Source: Symsagittifera roscoffensis
Taxonomy: Eukaryota; Xenacoelomorpha; Acoela; Convolutidae
NCBI RefSeq assembly: GCF_963678635.1
Contig: NC_087065.1
Coordinates: 16,724,572 to 16,788,571, forward strand
Length of the DNA stretch: 64,000 nt
Reading direction: 5' to 3'
Of this stretch, positions 36,887 to 51,800 are shown piece by piece (position 1 is the first letter of the stretch; every line of letters starts with the position of its first letter). Below the pieces are notes generated by a model that searched no databases, was not told where the DNA came from, and saw only the letters and a list, made by a program, of their open reading frames with translations. The position numbers were made by a program, and so were the translations under genes.

Positions 36887-39800
36887 CTAGGAACAAATTC
36901 AACATAGTAGTCTTTAATTTATCTCTTGATGCTTTGCGCATTTTAAGCATCGAGAAAAGATCATGTTCGAATTCCAGAAATGATAATTTTTGAGTATCGA
37001 GAAATGATAATTTTTGGGTATCGAGAATCATCTTGAGCATCCGAAAAATGGCATCAGAAAATAACGATGGATTATATTCTTTTTAATTCGGTATTCAAAT
37101 AATTCTTCTTATTTCACACAGAAGCGAATCAGAGCTTCGCGCCACTTCCAGTACATCAAAAATAGTATTGTAAGCTGCCCGGTTAAAAAAAAACTAAGCG
37201 AAGGACTTTCAATCGAAAAATTGTTCGGAAAAAAATTCAAAAACTAGGTCTACCAAAACTTGCACAATTTTGAGGAGAAACCGTTCGAAAGTGACATTTT
37301 TCAGCAGCCAATTCGCCAGAGAAACAATTTTTGACTCGGTTATTAAGCCGATAACACTTGGGTCGACGACCGTTATGTCAAAAACATATCTTTGCCATAC
37401 TAAAGTTTGAGTTTAAAAAAATTCAAAACTTTTCTCGAAGCTTTCAAGTTTCAAATGCCATCATAGGATAAAAGACTTACCGAATCTTTTCCAGCTAAAA
37501 AATCATCAAGAGAAACCGAAGTCCTTTGAGCCACAAGCAATGCAAACGATTGGCCTTTTTTCTTAAAATAACCCATGTAGAGAAAACTGAGAACTCAGAA
37601 CAATGCCAACAGATAGTTGAAAAAGAGTCAATTAACGCAAGTAAACAAAAAAAACAAAATTGCACCTGTCGAACTTCCAAGAACAATAATGATAGCTTTA
37701 AAACTCTTTAAGTTTCTACCACAACTTATGATTGACACATTCCTGATAAAATTAACCCAATTCGAAAAAACTGGATCAATAGGCAAGTTTTTGTTGTAAT
37801 GGAAAATCTGATAATTAAATTCAATTTTCGAAATTAGAAGTCGACTATAGTTTTCGTAACCTTTAAAATTTCGATGTTCGATAGTGGAGTTTGCCTTTCT
37901 TTTAACAAAAGAAATGAATTGAACTTGAAAAAATCAAAACTCAAACAGCGAAAAAAAAATTTGAGCCTGAACAAATTCAAGACTTTTCCTGAAAAAATCA
38001 TCACGACCTTTATTAGAGTCTGAACTAGATTAATCGACTCGAAATTACAGTCCATTATTGAAACTAGTGGTCGTTTACGTTTTTCGTGACCTTTAAACTT
38101 TTGCTAATCGATAATGGATTTTGACTACAATTGAACAAAGGAAATGAGCGTTACTTGAAAAAAAATCTAAAATGAAACCATTCCGTTCTTTAAAATATAA
38201 AAAAGAAAATTCAAAAAACCAATATAGCCTTACAACCAACATGATAATAAATTTCATCACAGACACGGAAGCTAGACGTAGCTTCAAAAACAAACTGAGA
38301 AAAAAAGCAAGAAAATAAAAAAACAAAGAGTTATGAAAAAGAAATGCCCTCTACGGGAATCGAACCACATGCATTGACACAGAGGCGAAGCTGCGCTTCG
38401 CAAACACTTGCGAGAACACGAATAAAAAAGAAGCTCTATCAATTGAAATAATAAAAAGCAGAAATAAACGTCAAAGCATAGCCAATCAAAAATTGGAAAA
38501 GAGTAATGAACGCAAGAACTTCAAATTCGAAATTCAAAGAAAAAAATAGACGCCCTTTAAGCTCTTTCTAATTCGACTTTCGAAACTAAAAATCTTACAC
38601 GTTTTTTCATGCCACTTCGACGTTCGTATTTGGAGAGTGCTATTTACGTCACTTTCAGCAGATGAATTTCAATTCAATTCAAAAAGAGCTTGTAAACCTA
38701 AGTGCATTCATAAATGCATCAATATGTATGAATGCACATCTGTAGTTATTACAGACTTTTCATGAAAAACAAATCAGCAAGACCTATATAAGAGTCTTCA
38801 CTTCGTACATTACTCGTAATTAGCAAAAACTCGGCTACGTGTCGGATTCGAATCTGCGACCGAGCAAATTTGAGGCTCACGCACACGGTAACCACTCCGC
38901 CACGGATGCTTAAAATCCAAAAATTTAGCCACCAATAACGCAGCTACATATGCTAATAAATTGCCAATTCGATGCAGCAAAAGTGGCATGCATATACAAA
39001 AAGACACAATTTTGCATTTAATAAATTGAAAAGCTTAAAGCCAAATTATGTTTAAATTATGCATTTCAAAAATATGCGAGATACGTTGAGTTGGAACATT
39101 TCTGAAATCGAGCTTTTTTCATTGTACTGCTGTTTGAAACAAATAGCTTTTTTCGTTTCATTTGATGAATTAAAAATGCATCAGCTTTGTTCACTTTTTA
39201 CTAAACAAATATCAAAGCACATATTATACTGCTACCGCAGCCTACCGATTCAACAGTGTCACCAAAAGTAGCACTTTTATTAGCGACTTCGGTTGGCACA
39301 AAAAGAAAGTTCGAACTAATACACTTTGCTTCGCAAGTGTAAATATCCTAGTCGACCAAAATGAGCATTCATTTAGTAACACAAAGCTCGCAAGATAAAT
39401 TGTGAAAGTAGACCAGGAGTTCAAAATGCATACACGCTCAAAACATATCTGTTGACAAGAAAGGTTTGTTGGCGAAATGATTTAGTGCTTTCGTTAATCT
39501 AGCTTGTTCCGATTTTATAGCGGTTGTTTTCAAGCATAATAACTAACTTGAAATTGGTCTAGAAATTTTTGAAAAAATCGAAACAAGAGTAGCTCGAGAC
39601 CACTCACTTGAAATTCTTTGTTGACATAAGCTCCCTCTGTCATTGACACTACAATATGTCGAACTGCTTTACGTGCCTCCAGAATAATATCTGACAACTT
39701 ACGATCACATGTCAATTGAACAGTTTTAGAGATGCGAAACAGGCAGAAATCATCAGTTGCTGACTCAATCGACTCTATGGTATTCGAGAGGAGAAGAAGC

Positions 39801-42800
39801 ATGATCGGGTTGACAGCCGTGGCTGATTTGACCATAGGTTGCCCCACCCCTCTCGTGATTTCATCACAACATAGACACGAAGGGAGTTTGGGAGCGGATT
39901 GGAGGATGGCACTTGCTCTATGAATTTTCAGATTGTTGCTCCAGCTAGAACGAAATTCAACAATACACATTTTGATTTCATGCTAAATGTTAGAAATTTT
40001 CATGTATATATCATAAAATAAACTCACTCGGCACAATATTTTCCTCGATTTGTGTCATATAGAACAGTTGAATGAGCGAAAGCCGCAAAAATTGAAGCCT
40101 GAAATTCAGAAACTACTTCAGCGTCACTGAAAACTGAGAAAATTCGAAGAATGATAAAAAAGACCTACTCTGACACAAGAAGTTAATTGTGCATTTGAGT
40201 TATAATACACGTAGCTCTTCGGGTTTTTGATGACTCTTTGTGACACTAAGTGTCGAATTATCTGCAATCTACTCTTATCGATCACTTGCAACACTGGTGC
40301 CGACAAATGATGACTATAACAGAACTCGTCTGCTTTTGCATGCTTCCCACTCGATATGTAAGAACTCCATGTCTACAAAAATAAGATACGTTTTTCAGCG
40401 AAATGAGAAATCGACTTAGAAAACAGGAATCACTCACTGACTAGAAAAGCGAAGAGAAGCACAAAGTGATCTGATTGGCTGTTGAATGACAGTTTCTTCC
40501 GCTTTCTCTCTGCCTCGTCTATGAGACGCTTGCTTGGCGGCAAATAAACTAAACATATGTTAACTGATTTTTTTTTCATAAATAGCTGTTGCAACGATAT
40601 CAACTTGTTGAATTGAATTATGGAAATTCTGAATTAAGATATGAATTTGGTATCAAAAATTGAAGAAAAAAAAGCAAGAAAATTCCTGGACACTATTTTC
40701 TTTAGAACTGATCGAGTGAACTAATATTGCATTGACTTCAATTTGAGATGCACTCACAAGGTGATCTATAAGCTAGCGTGGCAGCTATGATGCAAACTGG
40801 GTCTAGGCATCTGAAAACAAGACTGTAGAGAACCATCCTTGCCAAGTCTGGATCCAGAGGCATTTTGACTAGAAAATTGCCCAATGATGTCATCTTTTCA
40901 TTACTATCTAAAGCTCCGATCTCCTGAAACACAAACAAAATCCTCGTCCAATATATACCAAAGTCTTTTCATTGAGTAATTAATGGTTGAACTCACTCCG
41001 CATTTATCCACAAGAAAAACAACTTTAATTTTCTTGAATTTCAGACAAAAATACAAATTAACCAAGGCTTCTAACTTTCAAATTCAGCTATCGCTACAAA
41101 AATATGCTCACTTTGAGATGTTTGAGAGCCGATGTGATTGAAGTCTGGGGAGGGGCGTCTGGCACAGAGGTTAGAATGTCGCTGATGGAATGTTTGTTAT
41201 CTGGAAATACTATCTTCGTCTGCAGGCAGAGGTCATTCAGAGGGTATCTGAGGATCTCTGGAGAAGTAAAGTCCTTCATGCTTTCGAACCTAAACCAAAA
41301 TAATACAAGGAAACTTCCATTAACTCACTAACCGAATTCGATGAGTCTTGCGGAAAGTTTTAAAATGAAACGTTAACCATTTTAAAATGATTTGGTTTCG
41401 CCATTTTGTTCTTGTTTTACTTAAAAGTTAGCCTCAATTATCCAAAAAAGGACCGACATGCAAGTTAGATGTTCCCGTTGATACCCATGTGACCTCATTT
41501 ACGACCTAAATTCATTTTCACTCGTTTTCTGGGCTGATAATTATTACAACAGACTCGAGCATGCATTCTTATATACCTCGACCCCTGGCTTAAGATACAA
41601 AAATTCAAGTCACAAGTCTTACTGTCCCTATTGGGGCTGTACCTGGTCTTTGAGAATAGGTGGAATGCATATCCTGGCCTCGTTCTGCCCGCTCTTCCTG
41701 CCCTTTGCTTGACATTAGCCTGACTGGCCCAGCACACTTGCAGACTGTACGACAGACTACTCTGAGTATCCATCTCTCGCTAGAACAACGAAACAAGAAC
41801 ATGAACAAATTTGAGTTTTTCCCTTAAAAAAACAGAAAAATATTAGAAAGTTGGAACAAGGAAACCGAAAAAAATGATATAGACACTTATACTCTTTCGA
41901 ATTTTAAAGATAAAAATATATCTCTTTGAATTTCGAGGACAATTTATGATTGACAATTTTTCGATAAAACTAGCCCAATTTACGAAAACTGAGCCAAAGT
42001 GTAAATTTTTTTATTCCACTGGGAAATCTTTAATTTTATATCCATTTACGAAACTAGAAGTCCGTAACGTTTTGTCGCGTCATTTCCATGTTAGTAAGTG
42101 GCGAGGGCAATTTACATTACTTTGAGCAGAACACAAAAAGTGCATATATACCTATGTGCATTCATAAATGCATTAATATAGATGATTGCACTCCTGTAGT
42201 TATCCGGGCAGTTTAAGACTTTTTTTCGAAAAAAAAACAAACATCAGAAATCACCAAGACCTATATAAAGGAAACTTGGTTCTTTTACACTTATAAACAT
42301 AGGGATTATAGCTCTTGGAATTTCAAGAATCTTTTTTATTGACACGTTTTTTGGGACTGATAGGTTCTATTTACAGAACTGGGTCAATAGCAAGCCCAGT
42401 TGAAATCTTCTGCTTTATAAACAAAACTCAAAAAATCAGAAATGAGGAACATTTTAGATGCTCTCCTGAAAAAAAAATCGATACGATCTTTGTAAAGTTG
42501 ATTGACACTTAATCAGAAAAGAGGGAATATAGAACTCAAGATGTTAATTGTAATTTTTAAAAAAACATTTAGTGGTATCTTAGTTTTCGGCAAATCAAAT
42601 TAGAAACCTGCAGCTCGTTCATGTTATGGATTTTATAGGATATATGACATTTTTAGCGCGATTCAATAGAGAATACTTAATTTGTATTGATTTTGAGCAA
42701 GCGAATTTTTTGCACGATTTTTTTGGCGAGTTAACCACTTACTTGTTTGGTCTTCCCTGGATCCACTACAAAAATGACGTCATCAATAGTTAACGACGTC

Positions 42801-45800
42801 TCCGCTATGTTCGTGGATAAAATCAGCTTCCTCTCTTTATAATGCTGGAACACGCGTTTTTGATCTTCACTCTTGATATTCGAATGTAAAACGAACACTC
42901 TAAAATTGGATTGGTCACCTAGTACGTCGTGTTCCTCGATTAGGATCTTCATTCGTGATATTTCTTCGTACCCAGGTAGGAAAACTAAAATGGCTCCGTT
43001 GTCGAACTCGGGCGCCGTGAAATCAGAAACTATATATATAATGACCTGCATAATTAGATCGTGATCTACGTTTTCAGTTTCCATGCTGCAAGATCGAACA
43101 TATTCATCTACAAGTGTCGATCCTTCTTCTTTTGCTTCCTCGTCTTCAGCAACTTCAATCAATCTAAGCAAAAAAATGAACTCCAATGATGAACAACTTG
43201 AAAATTCAAAAAACACAGAAGTATGGCTTGCAAGAAAATCAACTTGAACAAATTACAAGGATAGCCCAAAAAGTTGAAAAAAAGTCAATGAACGCTAGGA
43301 AACAGAATTTTTTTTTTTTTGATAAATTTAACTCAATTTGAGAAAACTGGATCAATATGTGATTTCTATTCTGCTGGAAATTCTGAAAATAAAAATCCAC
43401 TTTCGAAACTAGAAGTCGATCAAGTTTTTTGTGACTTTTACACTTTCGCTGCTCGATAGTTTGTTTTCCTTTAAGCGAAGGAAGTGAGCTGAACTTAAAA
43501 AATCATAAGACAAAACGCGAAAAATCAAATTTGAGGATGAAAAATCTTTGAGACTTTTGCCTGAAAAAAAAAATCAAGACCTCTTTTATAAGAGTCTTCA
43601 CTGCAATCATTGACTCGTAAATAGCAAAAAAAAATTTGAAAAAGTTACTTTACTTGTTTTCTAATTTTCTACTATTTTTTAAGTAAATGGCAACTAAATT
43701 AAACTCGAAACTGCAACAATTGATAGAAATGAAAAAGAATAGCAAAAACGCAAAAACAAGCTTTGGAAAATAATCGTAGCCAATATAGAAGGAGGCCAGA
43801 AAAAGATAATTATTTTTGAGTTTCTAAAAAAAACATATCAGCTGAAAAATCGAAGCCAATCGAATATTGGAAAAGAGTAATGAACTTAAGTAAATATAAA
43901 AAAACACTTACTTGGTTGAAAAAATTTCAACTTTCGATTTTCAAATTAAAAAAATAGATGCCCTTTCAGCTCTTTGAATTTCTATAAAAAGATTAATGAT
44001 TGGCGGTTTTTTGACAACATTAACCCAACTTGAGAAAACACGATCAACAGGTAAAGTTTTTATTCCGCTGGAAATCTAAAAATTCAATTCCACTTTCGAA
44101 ACTAGAAATCGTTCACGTTTTTTCGCGCCATTTCCACGTTTGTATTGCGAGAGTGCTATTTACGTCACTTTCAGTATATGAAGTTCAATTGAATCCAAAA
44201 AGCACAGATATACATAAGTGCATCATTATGTATGAATGCACATCTGTAGTTTTTTAAATGAGCATTTAAAAAACTTTTTCCTGAAAAAAAAAACGAAAAA
44301 AATAATAAGCAAGACTATATAAGAGTCTTCATTGCTTTCATTACTCTTAATAAGTTTCAAGAACTTAAACACTTTTGATAAAGCCTAGACTTTGATATAA
44401 TTTGAGAACAACTTTTTCATGCCGCAGGAAATTCTTGAAATTAAAAATTATTTTTGAAGCAAAAAAATCATTCACATTTTTGCGCCAAGTCCACTTGCAA
44501 AATTGAAGAGAATTAATTGCCTTTTTTCAGCACTTGATTTTGAATTGAACTTCAAAAAATTTAAAAAAATCCAAAACTAAGCATGAACAACTTCTAAAAT
44601 TTTGTCCTCAAAATATTCAACACTATCTGTAAAAGTGTCTTCACGATATCTGACAATAAAAAAGTATTTGCTGCCTTCGGCATTTGACTCTCCTAACTGC
44701 AAACTTTAGGTCTAATATCTTGACAATTGAGCCATATTCTCCCACTCTTCCAAATAGCAGCCACAGTGCAAGTTGGGTTTAAAAAAATGGACTGGCCATA
44801 ACACTAGGCTCACAAGCTCGCTTGACAAAATGAAAAATGAAGCAGAAATACAAAAAAAATCTATTTTCAAAAAAAGTGAAACAATGTTTTGAATATATAA
44901 AAAAAGCTTTCTTCTACTCCAAACTGCAGTTAAAGCATGCGAACTAAAAACATGAGCTTATTGCTTACTTAGAGTACTCGTTCAGTATGTGTTCGACATT
45001 GTAGTGCTGATTGTGTACTGCGTAGTCCACGGCAGTCTTTCCCTCCTGGTCCGTCAGGTGGGGGGATGCGCCCATCTTCAGCAGACTGTGTACCAGATCC
45101 ACTTTCCCATGGGCACAAGCTATCATCAGCACTGTCAGACCACTTTCAGAATGCTGATGGTCCACTGAAAACGATTTCTTGCCTTAAGTTATTGCAAATG
45201 ATCTCTAAGTTTTTGTTGGCAATTTTGGCTCCCCTTGCACAATTTAGCTTTCACTTTTGAAAACGCATTTTAAAATGAATTGCGGCAATAGTTACGAAAT
45301 AATTTAGTCTGTTTGAGATCGCATGTAAATACTGTATCATAAGTTCTTTTTTATTAATTTTTTTTCAACAATTTCGGAAGCGAGATGTAAACAGCACCAC
45401 TTTCTCTCGAAATAACTCTTGTAAATTATCACTATTTTTAAGGTTTGGCAAAAAATCGTACAAACAATTGATCAAGTATGGCGTTCACCTTTGATGGTGG
45501 AGTTGTTGATGAGTTTGAGTATGAGTTCGAATGCTTCCATGGTGACAGTGTGGAAGAACAGCAGCAATAGATTGTCGATGTCATCCAAGTTCATCTCCAC
45601 AGCCTCTTCTGTCTCCTCGTCATATACGAAGAACGAGTCCCTAATCAGCTCCACGTTCTCACTGCTACTTTTACTACCACCAACTAAAACAGACCAATTC
45701 ATGACCCACGTTTTTCATATGTATGAACTTTCATTTTGCCTAATGAATAAACAACATAAAATACGAAAAATTGCATGGTCGAATACAATTTGTTTTAAAA

Positions 45801-48800
45801 ACGTTTGCTTGGGTTTTGCCTTGCCTGTGATTTGATAATAATCACTCCAAACTATAAAAAAAAATAGCCCACAGAAAGTTCGAAGAGAGTCAATGAACGC
45901 ACGCAAACACATTTTTTGAAGAACCATCAACTTTCGAACTTCAAAGAAAAACAAATAGATGCCCTTAAAGATTTTTGAAATTCTTGAACAATTGATGTAT
46001 GAACCCAATTTTTTTCGTTTGCTGCGAAACCTGAAAACTAAATTCCACTTTCGAAACAAGAAGTGGAATACGTTTTTCGTGACATTTACACTTTTGCTTT
46101 CGATAGTGGAGTTTGCCTTCCTTTTAACAAAGGAAATGAACTGAACTTAGAAAGAAATCAAAAGTCAAACCGTGAAAAAGTAAAGAGTCTGAACTACGTT
46201 CATCGACTCAAAATAACATCTGAAACTTTGCACTGCACGTGAAAAGAAAAACAACTTCAAATTATAAAATTATGGATGGCGTTTTATACTGGTTTACCGC
46301 ATGAAAGGCTAGGATTGCAAAAACTGTAGTATGGTTTAATTAAAGTCAACCATGCGAATACTGCGACATAAACACTGATCATTCAAGTAGAAAACGGCTT
46401 TTAATTTAACTATTTACGCAAGTATCTGGGTCGGGTTGGTTCATTGTAGCGGTGAAACTTGCAAATTAACGGTCTTGCATCATCTCTAAACATTGAGAAA
46501 ACATTTTGCATTTATAAGTGAAAAAACAGCTAAACCTGTATCGGTAACATGACTTCCTTCGCTGGTGTTGGAGTAGTTTGATATTCGCTTTTCATTGATA
46601 TTCGACACGGATACAAGCCTTGCTTCAAAGCTCAGCCCATTTGTTCCGTCCTCGGGAATTGTTTCACTCAGCTGTAACTCTTCGAGGTCATTCAGTACAT
46701 CTTCTGAATCGAGTAGCTGACGCTGCTTTTCTTTCTTTTTCTTGACCTCTTTGAGTCTTTAACAAAATTCAGAATCAGTAGCGCGCACAAAACTTTATTT
46801 TGGTGTGGTGGATAAAAACATTTAGCTTATAATTTTTTGAAAACAGCCATTTCAATTTTTCGAGTTCCACCGAAAATATAGAAAAAACCATAATTTTGAG
46901 GAAAAGTACGTTTTAAACACATTCGGTCTATTTGACCAAAAAATTTTATGACAATTTGTATTAAATCATACAAATAAACTTTCCAAAATATAGAGGTGAA
47001 GCCGATTTTCGCACCATTGGCAATACAGCACAAATATAGCGAGCCAGACTATTCCACAGAAAAAGAGCAGAAAGTCGAATAATTTGGTCAAAATGAAAGA
47101 GAATCCAACAAACTAGATATTCCAAAAATTTAATGTCTTTATCTTGACTTGTCTTCATAAAACAAATTAAAAGAAACACATGCGAAGTAAGACAATTGAA
47201 TGTCAAATTAGCATCGAAACAAAACCAGAAAACGGTAACAAATCCGATAATTCTGAAACGCCTAAAAAAGCCCTTTTATGCGTTTCAATAAAAAAAACTT
47301 TATTTTATAGGAAAACAAAAAAATATTGAAATTACTCCCGCAATAGAAACAAGGGAAACAGTTTTTTTATGCAAAACTTGTAGAGGATACCGACCAAAAA
47401 GATCATCTTAAAAAAGCAAAAAATATTCAAAAAAATATTTCAAAGAACTAAAAGTCAGACTGCAGATAAAGCTGCTGCTGAAAAATGACGTTTATCTTCA
47501 GAAAAAAAGGACTGATGGGTAGCTGGTTCTAAGGAAAAAAATATTCAAAAAAAAATGTTTCAAAGAACTAAAAGTCCGACTGCAGCTAAAACTGCTGCTG
47601 AATAATGACGTTTATCTTCAAAAGTAGGATTGATGGTTAGGTGGATGGCCGGATTAATAAATGGATTGAACGCTGGATGGATAATTGGATAGATGCAGAA
47701 ATTGCTGTCTAAATGGAAGGCTAGTGATGGCTGGATCGAATGACGACTGGTCGCATGTATGGAATGTTTGATGGATGACTGGTTGGATGAATGGCTGAAT
47801 TGACGAGTGGATGGACTTTTTGCTGGATGACTGTTTGGTTGAATGGCTAGATAGGTTAATGGCTGACAAGACAGCTAGATGGATGGAAAGCTGGCCGAAT
47901 ATATAAATGGCCAGACAGATGAATGGATGGTTGAATGGCTGGTTGGGTGAGTGGGTGCAAGGATAGATAAATGGACGGCTGCCGGATGGCTGGCCGGATG
48001 GAGGACTTTTTTGCTTGATGCATGAATGGCTTGACGTATAGATGGACGCTCGGCTGGGTGGATGCATAGTTTGATGAATGGTAGCCAGATGACTTGATTG
48101 ACGGCTGTTTGAATTGCTGGTTGAATGGACGAATGATTATATGGATGGAAGACTTGATAGGTCGATGGCTAGATGGATGGATTGCTTGACGAATGAATGG
48201 CTTGCTGGATGGCTGGAGTGTTACATGGATGGGCGGCTTGATCGATGCATGCTTCGATGGATGGGCCGATAGTTGAATGATTGGCTTGATGGCTGACTGT
48301 ATGGATGAATGGCTGGCTGCTGGATGACTATTAATGAACTCATATTGGCTATTGGATGGATGCCTATTGAATGACTCGTTTGATGGATAGTTGGTTGGCT
48401 TGATTGATAGATGGATGGCTGAATGAATGGGCCGATTAAATTATTGACTTAAGGCTAGTTAGATGGATGAATCGCTTGACGAGTGAAAGGCTTGATGAAT
48501 GGATGGTTGTTTAGATGGATTTCTACGTAGTTGAGTGGATTGATGCATCAATGGCTGAATGGCTGGCTAATTGGGTTTACTTGATGAATTAATGGCTGCA
48601 TGTATGGATGGACTGCTAGATGAAAAGATAGCTAAATGAATGGATCGGCGGATGAACGAATGGACGGCTGGTTTGATCTGAGAAGACATAAAAATGAGCC
48701 ACCACCATATTTGCAACACCTGGGAGTAACTTATGATCACCCGCCATAGAGTCGACAGTTTGAAAATGAGAATTATTTTTAATTCAAAATTTCCAACAAT

Positions 48801-51800
48801 TCTAAAATATCAAAAAAATCACGTCTCGGAAACAAAAACAGTTTGAGCAATCATACCAGGGGCGGATCTAGGATTTTCTTGAGGGGGGGGCAGATTTACA
48901 AAAAATGTTCAAAAATTTGTCGACCTTTTTTTGGTCGACCAAATTGATTTTCTGAGCTTTCCCGAAGCAGTAAAAAGACCGTTTTGGCCTAATTTTCCAA
49001 AAGCGTTTTTAGGCACTTTTTGGGAAACTTTGACCAAAAAATCGCGTTTTTTTGGCGCGCGCTCTTCACTCAAATTTAGTATATATTGGAGCCTTTGGAT
49101 AATTTTTAGGGTCCGTCACCAAAAATTGATATCGCAAAAAAAATAGTACAAAGGGGGAACCCTTTGGGTCGGCAGATGGTCAAATCCCTGAGAGAGGGGG
49201 GGGGCGTCCGCCCTCCTCTAAATCCGCCTGAATCACAGGTTAGTACTGTAACTGCTGGGAGTACCTTGCTATCATCCCACTAAAGCGTCGGCAATTTCAA
49301 TTTTTCAGGTATTCTTTGCAATTAGATTTGAAAACTTTTGAAACATGATAAAGACATACCACGGAAAGGCCAGATATAACCTCGTCCGAGCAACCTGATA
49401 TTATTGCGCAACTGTAGGGTTAAGAATTTTGAGAAGTTTTCAAATTTTAAATCTAAATTATTTTGAAAACTTTTGGGAAACTCACAAAAATTGCAATGTC
49501 TCACATAGAGTTGAAGCTGATTTTCGCGCCACTTGCGCTACAAATATGAACGACTATGAAACGCAAACAAAAAAAATCAAAGAGTTGTTTTTGTCAACAA
49601 AAATTGCTACAAAAGCCCAAAATATAGGGAACAAAATTGCCTGCACCATAAGAAACTCTACAAAAAGCTTTGAGAATGCTATAAAGAAGCCAAATTTTCA
49701 AAAATAGTCCTTTCTGTGGAATAAAGCAGACAAAAATAGGCAGACAGACAACCTATATTAGCCAAAATTTTCTTTTTGCAAGAAAAACAAGTTCCAGCTG
49801 AAATTGAACTCCCGAAATTTGTCGTCTCAAGCATGGGGGTCATCTGGCCGGATTCGAACAGCAAAACTTTGCCGTCTCAAGCAGTTGTTTTACCTCTACG
49901 CCAGATTTGATTTGAATTTATAGTTCGCGGTAACAAAGCGGAAAAAACCTGAGCAGTAACCCTTCATGCAGAAAGAAATCCAGAAAAATTCTTAACCTAT
50001 AAAAGATGCCACGTCCTTTTTCCCTTTATCTTTTTTTTCGGGCGTAACGACGCAATAAGAGGCCACTAATATGATAATAATTAGGCCGCAATTTATTCAG
50101 CCGATAGAAAAGACGAAAAATAATGGAAAAAAGAAATTTTAACAAATCGAACTGGTAAAACTACAACCAATGTGGAAAGCAACTTTCAATTTAGCTGGAT
50201 TTTCAAAACGCTGAAAACAACTGCAGTTAAACTTTGACCAAAAAATCGCGTTTTTTTGGCGCGCGCTCTTCACTCAAATTTAGTATATATTGGAGCCTTT
50301 GGATAATTTTTAGGGTCCGTCACCAAAAATTGATATCGCAAAAAAATAGTACAAAGGGGGAACCCTTTGGGTCGGCAGATGGTCAAATCCCTGAGAGAGA
50401 GGGGGGGCGTCCGCCCTCCTCTAAATCCGCCTGAATCACAGGTTAGTACTGTAACTGCTGGGAGTACCTTGCTATCATCCCACTAAAGCGTCGGCAATTT
50501 CAATTTTTCAGGTATTCTTTGCAATTAGATTTGAAAACTTTTGAAACACGATAAAGACATACCTCGGAAAGGCCAGATATAACCTCGTCCGAGCAACCTG
50601 ATATTATTGCGCAACTGTAGGGTTAAGAATTTTGAGAAGTTTTCAAATTTTAAATCTAAATCATTTTGAAAACTTTTGGGAAACTCACAAAAATTGCAAT
50701 GTCTCACATAGAGTTGAAGCTGATTTTCGCGCCACTTGCGCTACAAATATGAACGACTATGAAACGCAAACAAAAAAAATCAAAGAGTTGTTTTTGTCAA
50801 CAAAAATTGCTACAAAAGCCCAAAATATAGGGAACAAAATTGCCTGCACCATAAGAAACTCTACAAAAAGCTTTGAGAATGCTATAAAGAAGCCAAATTT
50901 TCAAAAAATAGTCCTTTCTGTGGAATAAAGCAGACAAAAATAGGCAGACAGACAACCTATATTAGCCAAAATTTTCTTTTTGCAAGAAAAACAAGTTCCA
51001 GCTGAAATTGAACTCCCGAAATTTGTCGTCTCAAGCATGGGGGTCATCCGGCCGGATTCGAACAGCAAAACTTTGCCGTCTCAAGCAGTTGTTTTACCTC
51101 TACGCCAGATTTGATTTGAATTTATAGTTCGCGGTAACAAAGCGGAAAAAACCTGAGCAGTAACCCTTCATGCAGAAAGAAATCCAGAAAAATTCTTAAC
51201 CTATAAAAGATGCCACGTCCTTTTTCCCTTTATCTTTTTTTTCGGGCGTAACGACGCAATAAGAGGCCACTAATATGATAATAATTAGGCCGCAATTTAT
51301 TCAGCCGATAGAAAAGACGAAAAATAATGGAAAAAAGAAATTTTAACAAATCGAGCTGGTAAAACTACAACCAATGTGGAAAGCAACTTTCAATTTAGCT
51401 GGATTTTCAAAACGCTGAGAACAACTGCAGTTAAAATTATTTACAACGAAAAAAAGCAATTCTTAGATGTGGCAAATAAGCCGACAACACATAAGAAGAA
51501 AAATAATCGGCCGAATTTTTTTTGAACCGGAACAATTACCGTTTGAAAAAAACTGGTCCTGGTCAGATTCAAACCCAGGCCTTTGCCGTCCCACCAGGAT
51601 TCGTTAACATCAGGCTAAGTGTGTAAAAGACACACCAAAATTTGAATTCACTATGAACCAAGGTACCACCAGTTCAATGAGTCCAGTGGACAAAAGTCTA
51701 GTACCCGATTGCAATACCCTTGCTATCGGAAGGGTAAACTAGGAAGATTTTGGAATTCAAGTCTTGAGGCCACTTTTGTAACTTCCTGGGAGATTTCTGA

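Noticed and set aside
40106-40126. Longer version of helicase exon 17 using the upstream acceptor
   Set aside because: Gives a stop or wrong frame with exon 16; the acceptor at 40099-40100 keeps phase and aligns with the family.
47654-48067. 137-codon minus-strand frame rich in Pro, Ser, Ile, Gln
   Set aside because: Lies wholly in the GGAT-type minisatellite; the composition follows from the repeat unit.
49429-49707. Frames of 92 and 98 codons repeated at 50632
   Set aside because: Conserved only because the 1204-bp unit is recently duplicated; sequence contains palindrome E and no splice or family support.
49842-49906. Functional tRNA gene
   Set aside because: Acceptor stem pairs, but the T stem does not and the sequence is short; kept only as a tRNA-like repeat.
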